In this document: one piece after another, positions 60,583-64,000 of the stretch | Numbering within the stretch: position 1 is the stretch's first letter | How the letters are laid out: each line of letters opens with the position of its first letter | Assembly: GCF_006442975.2 (NCBI RefSeq) | Contig: NZ_CP083954.1 | Span: forward strand, 1,481,001 to 1,545,000 | Direction of reading: 5' to 3' | DNA length: 64,000 bases | Origin: Mesorhizobium sp. B2-1-1 | Lineage (GTDB): Bacteria; Pseudomonadota; Alphaproteobacteria; Rhizobiales; Rhizobiaceae | The notes under the pieces: model-generated | What the model saw: the letters and a program-made list of their open reading frames with translations, nothing else | Told to the model about the DNA's origin: nothing | Database searches by the model: none | Position numbers and translations under genes: made by a program

Positions 60583-62136
60583 ATGCATTCACCGAGCAAA
60601 GCCGCTGCCGTCCCGCCGCCGACCGCCAACGGTACGTTCTGCCCGCAGTCGCAGCGGCGCTATGTGCTGATCGCCGCGATCCTGGCTTCAGCGCTTGGTT
60701 TCATCGACGGTTCGATCCTTGCCATCGCCACGCCGGCAATCCGCGTCGATCTCGGCGCCAGCCTGGCGCAAGCGCAGTGGATATCCAATGCCTACGCGCT
60801 GACGCTTTCGGCGCTCATCCTTGCCGGCGGTGCTGCGGGCGACCGCTTCGGCCTGCGCCGCGCCTTCGTCGCCGGCATCGCGCTGTTCATCGCCGCTTCA
60901 TTGGCCTGCGCGCTGGCGCCCAATCCGGCGGTGCTGATCGCGTTTCGTGCAATCCAGGGCGTCGGCGCGGCGATCATGGTGCCGGGCAGCCTTGCCATCA
61001 TCGCCAAGGCCTATCCGAAAAAGGAGCGCGGCCGCGCAATCGGCATCTGGGCCGCCGCTTCGGCGCTGACCACGGCACTCGGTCCGGTGCTGGGCGGTTT
61101 CGTGCTGTCGACCCTCGGCAATGGAATCTGGCGTGCGATATTTGCCATCAACCTGCCGCTTGGGCTGGTTTCGATCTACCTGCTGCTCGCCAAGATCCCG
61201 GCGGATCGGCCGACCGAAAAGCGCAGCCTCGATCTTGGCGGCGCAGCGCTGGCGACACTGGCCTTCGGGTTGCTGGCCTACGGGCTGACGGCGATGAACG
61301 CGGAGGCTGCCGGATTCATGTCGGGTTCGGCAATCGTTGCCGGCGTGGTCCTGCTTTTCGTCTTCATTTTCTACGAGCGCCGGCAGCGCGAGCCGATGAT
61401 CGATCTCAATCTGTTTCGCATCGGCGCCTTCGCCGGCGCCAATCTCGCGACCTTCTTCCTCTATTTCGCGCTGTCGGCCAATCTTTTCTACCTGCCCATG
61501 CTTTTGATCGCCGGCTGGGGGCTGAGCACGGCCGAGGTCGGCTTCATCTTCCTGCCGCTGTCTGCATTGATCGCACTGCTGTCTGGGCCTGTCGGCCAGT
61601 GGTCCGACCGGATCGGACCGCGTTTTCCGATCGCCAGCGGCAGTCTGGTGGTTGCCTTCGCCTTCGCCGGGCTTGGCTTGTTGACGCATGCCGGTATCCA
61701 CAATTTCTGGACCGGAACATTTCCGCTGATGGCGCTGATGGGGTTCGGCATGGCGCTGGTGGTGTCGCCGCTGTCGACCGCGATCATGACGGCGGTGGAA
61801 GACAAGGATACGGGCGCGGCCTCCGGTATCAACAATGCCGTCTCGCGCATAGGCGGCCTGATTGCGGTTGCGGCTATGGGGTCGCTTGCCGCCTGGGTCT
61901 ACGCGAAGGCCCTGGATGGCAGCGCCTTGCCCGGCGTGCCGGGGTTCGGTGAACCGGCGACGACCGGACTGGCCCCGGCTGTCGACGCCGCACGGCTCGC
62001 CGCCAGCGACGCCGCATTCTCGGCTGTTTCCTTTGTAACGGCGCTGCTTTGCCTGCTTTCGGCTGTCATCGCCTGGATGACGATTTCAGGCGAATCATTG
62101 CCATGGCGCCGGCCCGCCGAAAACCCTAGCGACTGA
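60583..62136 (+). CDS. MFS transporter, DHA2 (14-TM) family
   Basis: 517 aa drug:H+ antiporter-2-type exporter with about 14 helices. Signatures: ASALGFIDGSILAIATPAIRVDLGASLAQAQWISNAYALTLSALILAGGAAGDRFGLRRAF (motifs D1/A), AFRAIQGVGAAIMVPGSLAII and RGRAIGIWAAASALTTALGPVLGGF (motif C). Substrate unknown. ATG 60583 is the likely start; the upstream frame is low complexity. It converges on the M23 peptidase gene. Confidence 0.92.
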   Translation: MHSPSKAAAVPPPTANGTFCPQSQRRYVLIAAILASALGFIDGSILAIATPAIRVDLGASLAQAQWISNAYALTLSALILAGGAAGDRFGLRRAFVAGIALFIAASLACALAPNPAVLIAFRAIQGVGAAIMVPGSLAIIAKAYPKKERGRAIGIWAAASALTTALGPVLGGFVLSTLGNGIWRAIFAINLPLGLVSIYLLLAKIPADRPTEKRSLDLGGAALATLAFGLLAYGLTAMNAEAAGFMSGSAIVAGVVLLFVFIFYERRQREPMIDLNLFRIGAFAGANLATFFLYFALSANLFYLPMLLIAGWGLSTAEVGFIFLPLSALIALLSGPVGQWSDRIGPRFPIASGSLVVAFAFAGLGLLTHAGIHNFWTGTFPLMALMGFGMALVVSPLSTAIMTAVEDKDTGAASGINNAVSRIGGLIAVAAMGSLAAWVYAKALDGSALPGVPGFGEPATTGLAPAVDAARLAASDAAFSAVSFVTALLCLLSAVIAWMTISGESLPWRRPAENPSD

Positions 62137-62142
62137 CGGGTG

Positions 62143-62166
62143 GATCGAAGGAACTATCCTTCGATC
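62143..62166. terminator. Hairpin between convergent MFS and M23 genes
   Basis: A perfect 10-bp stem (62143-62152 with 62157-62166) with a 4-nt loop, spanning the M23 stop codon, whose triplet (62154-62156) lies in the loop. No T-run follows on either strand, so it may act as a weak bidirectional terminator or mRNA 3'-end stabiliser. Confidence 0.5.
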
Positions 62167-64000
62167 TTGGCGCTCGCGACCTTCAGCGAATCACTGTCTT
62201 CCTGCTTCAGCAGGTCGTCGATGCGCTCGCGTTCACGCTTGAAGGCGACAAGGTCCTCGCCCTTCAGCACCTTGCCGACCGGCAGGCGGACGCGCATCGG
62301 ATCGACCTTGGTGCCATTGACGATCAGCTCGTAGTGAAGATGCGGGCCGGTGGCGAGGCCGGTCTGGCCGAGATAGCCGATGGTCTGGCCTTGGCGGACG
62401 TGAACGCCCGGTTCGATGCCTTTGGCAAAAGCGCTCTGGTGATTGTAGGAGGTCTCATAGCCGTTGGCATGGCGAATGATGATCTGCTTGCCATAGCCGC
62501 CCGCCCAGCCGACCTTCTCGATGACGCCATTGCCGGCGGCGATGATCGGCGTGCCGATGGGGGCTGCCCAGTCGACGCCGGTATGCATGCGGACATAGCC
62601 GAGGATCGGGTGCCTGCGCGCGCCAAAGCCGGAGCGGAACTTTCCGGCGGGCAACGGATTGCGCAGCAGGAACTGCTGGGCGCTCGAGCCGTCCTCGTCG
62701 AAATAATCCGTGCTGCCGTCCTGCATCTGAAAACGGTAGAAATTGCGCGTCTGCCCGCCGAAGGTCGCCGAGACGTAAAGCAGTTCGGAATTGTCCGAGG
62801 TCTGGTCGTCGCCGTCGGGCTGCGAGAACAGCACTTCGAGGCGGTCGGCCGGATTGAGGCGGGACTGGAAGTCGACATCGGAAGCCAACAGCTTGATGAG
62901 CCGCTGCGTCATGGCCTTGGACATGCCGTAGGAATAGGCGGCGCGGTAGATGCCGTCATAGACGTTGGGCAGGTTGCCGCGCACCACCACTGGCGCCGAC
63001 GAATCATCGAACGCCGTCAGCAACTCCGGATTGGGCTCCGGTTCCTGCGCCGGCACATACTGGCCGCGATCGTCGAGCGCGATGGTGACGATATGCTGGG
63101 TCCGATCGTAGACGCTGGTGCGCACGACCTTGGCGGCGTCGCCATGGACCTCGAGACCAACACGCAGCACGGTTCCAGCCTTGAGCGCCGGGGCGTTCAA
63201 GAGCTTGGTGATCGCCTCGGCCATGCCGGCGGCGTCCTCGCCCGTATAGCCCGAATCTGCGAAGGCTTCCGTGATGGCGAGATCCTTGGTGAAAGGGATG
63301 ATTTCCTCGGCGAAGGCCGGTGCCTGGTCATCGGCGTTGGCACGTGGCGCGACCGAAACGTTCTCCGGCACGATCCTGACGTCGTAGGAGCCGGCCATGC
63401 TCTCGGCAAAGGCCTCGCCAAATCGCTGCGGGTCGACATAGTGGAGCGAAGCGACCTGGACGGCGCCGTCGCTGAGATCGGTGCCGGCCTCGCGCACTAC
63501 CTTTTCCACCTCGTCGGCGGAAAGGTCGCTCTTTTCATCGAATGAAGCCGTTTCAATGGGGAAGTCGACGGTCTTCAGGCTCATTTCGCTTTCGACCTTG
63601 GTGCCGTAGATCTGGCCCGGCGTAGCGGCGGCCGTCGCCGGTTGCGCCGATGCGTCGTCACCGTCGTCGCCGAACACCTGCATCGGATCGAAGGGCGGGT
63701 AGGGCCGGTTGGTGGTATGGCCGGCGGCCAGCGCCATCTTGATCTGCACGAAAGGCATGGTGTGGATGACATCGCGGTCGCCGACCTTGGTAACCATCGA
63801 CACTTCCATGCGTCGACGGTCCTTGGCCTTGGCGATCTGGCGCGGCGCCACCAGCCTGGTGGTCTTGGCCATCTCGCCCGAATCGCCATTGCCGGCAAGG
63901 CCGATCAGTTCGGCGATCTCGGGTGGCGTCGCCAGTTGCTGGCGCCCGTCGAGGGCGGCGAACAGCGCCACGCCCATCAGCACGCTTGAGGTCACGCCGG
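62154..64000 (-). CDS. M23-family metallopeptidase (partial at window end)
   Basis: At least 615 residues; the N-terminus lies beyond the window, with a membrane helix (VTSSVLMGVALFAALDG) at the cut edge. A long central region is followed by a LytM/M23 domain with zinc ligands H and D in RMHTGVDWAAP and H in GPHLHYEL. Such periplasmic endopeptidases cleave peptide crosslinks to open the wall for growth or division. The helix and size fit membrane-anchored, periplasm-facing M23 proteins. Complete 3' end at TAG 62154. Confidence 0.92.
   Translation of the reverse strand, partial: GVTSSVLMGVALFAALDGRQQLATPPEIAELIGLAGNGDSGEMAKTTRLVAPRQIAKAKDRRRMEVSMVTKVGDRDVIHTMPFVQIKMALAAGHTTNRPYPPFDPMQVFGDDGDDASAQPATAAATPGQIYGTKVESEMSLKTVDFPIETASFDEKSDLSADEVEKVVREAGTDLSDGAVQVASLHYVDPQRFGEAFAESMAGSYDVRIVPENVSVAPRANADDQAPAFAEEIIPFTKDLAITEAFADSGYTGEDAAGMAEAITKLLNAPALKAGTVLRVGLEVHGDAAKVVRTSVYDRTQHIVTIALDDRGQYVPAQEPEPNPELLTAFDDSSAPVVVRGNLPNVYDGIYRAAYSYGMSKAMTQRLIKLLASDVDFQSRLNPADRLEVLFSQPDGDDQTSDNSELLYVSATFGGQTRNFYRFQMQDGSTDYFDEDGSSAQQFLLRNPLPAGKFRSGFGARRHPILGYVRMHTGVDWAAPIGTPIIAAGNGVIEKVGWAGGYGKQIIIRHANGYETSYNHQSAFAKGIEPGVHVRQGQTIGYLGQTGLATGPHLHYELIVNGTKVDPMRVRLPVGKVLKGEDLVAFKRERERIDDLLKQEDSDSLKVASAKIEG

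Overview
The window is chromosomal DNA from a high-GC alphaproteobacterium of the order Hyphomicrobiales (Rhizobiales), most likely Mesorhizobium or a close relative. The evidence is the gene content and order (HIG1 twin-TM gene, cobalamin adenosyltransferase, etfBA, hbd; lysC-ptsP-prfA-prmC-DUF4167-clpB), the DUF1127 proteins, a NrsF-type ECF system, and palindromic intergenic repeats of the kind common in Mesorhizobium. Genus is inferred from protein resemblance recalled from memory; no search was run.

Layout. 0.3-4.7 kb: complete ugpBAEC operon for glycerol-3-phosphate uptake (+), with a 136-bp palindromic repeat inserted between ugpB and ugpA. 4.7-8.5 kb: ferric-iron ABC transporter fbpABC (-), with a RirA/IRO-like operator in front of fbpA and a terminator between fbpA and fbpB. 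8.8-12.2 kb: ECF sigma factor and its NrsF anti-sigma factor, with a candidate autoregulatory promoter, then a PAS-GGDEF gene split by a one-base frameshift. 12.2-17.6 kb (-): 3-hydroxybutyryl-CoA dehydrogenase, etfA/etfB, rhomboid protease, cob(I)alamin adenosyltransferase, HIG1 protein and an SDR. 17.7-23.5 kb: YihY, EamA exporter, GluQ-RS, 3-methyladenine DNA glycosylase family protein, HNH nuclease, DsbB and YqaA, with two further repeat elements. 23.8 kb: tRNA-Leu(CAA), followed by a gene-poor, partly AT-rich 2-kb stretch with three small ORFs.

25.9-33.0 kb is the most accessory-looking part: a polysaccharide-type flippase with a CelD/BcsL-like acetyltransferase, a run of small poorly characterised proteins (two DUF1127-like, one secreted, one DUF4242), and a divergent 861-residue LuxR/AAA regulator. 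33.1-45.1 kb is largely housekeeping: secA, parvulin isomerase, TetR, argJ-GNAT-mutT, an orphan Flp pilin, an NDUFAF5-like methyltransferase, comF, grxC, a nitrilase-family amidase, DUF1178 and a MarR regulator divergent from an EamA transporter. 46.1-64 kb: ubiG, a glycolipid-binding family protein, lysC, ptsP, prfA, prmC, DUF4167, clpB (candidate RpoH promoter), MmcQ/YjbR, an L,D-transpeptidase, a TMEM175-like channel, an MFS exporter and an M23 peptidase cut by the window end.

Most of the window is ordinary core genome. The points most worth a second look are the ECF/NrsF promoter match, the frameshifted diguanylate cyclase, the palindromic repeats, the iron operator, and the LAL regulator/DUF4242/small-protein cluster. 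I found no CRISPR array, transposase, prophage or obvious new defence system. Regulatory motif matches rest on consensus sequences recalled from memory.
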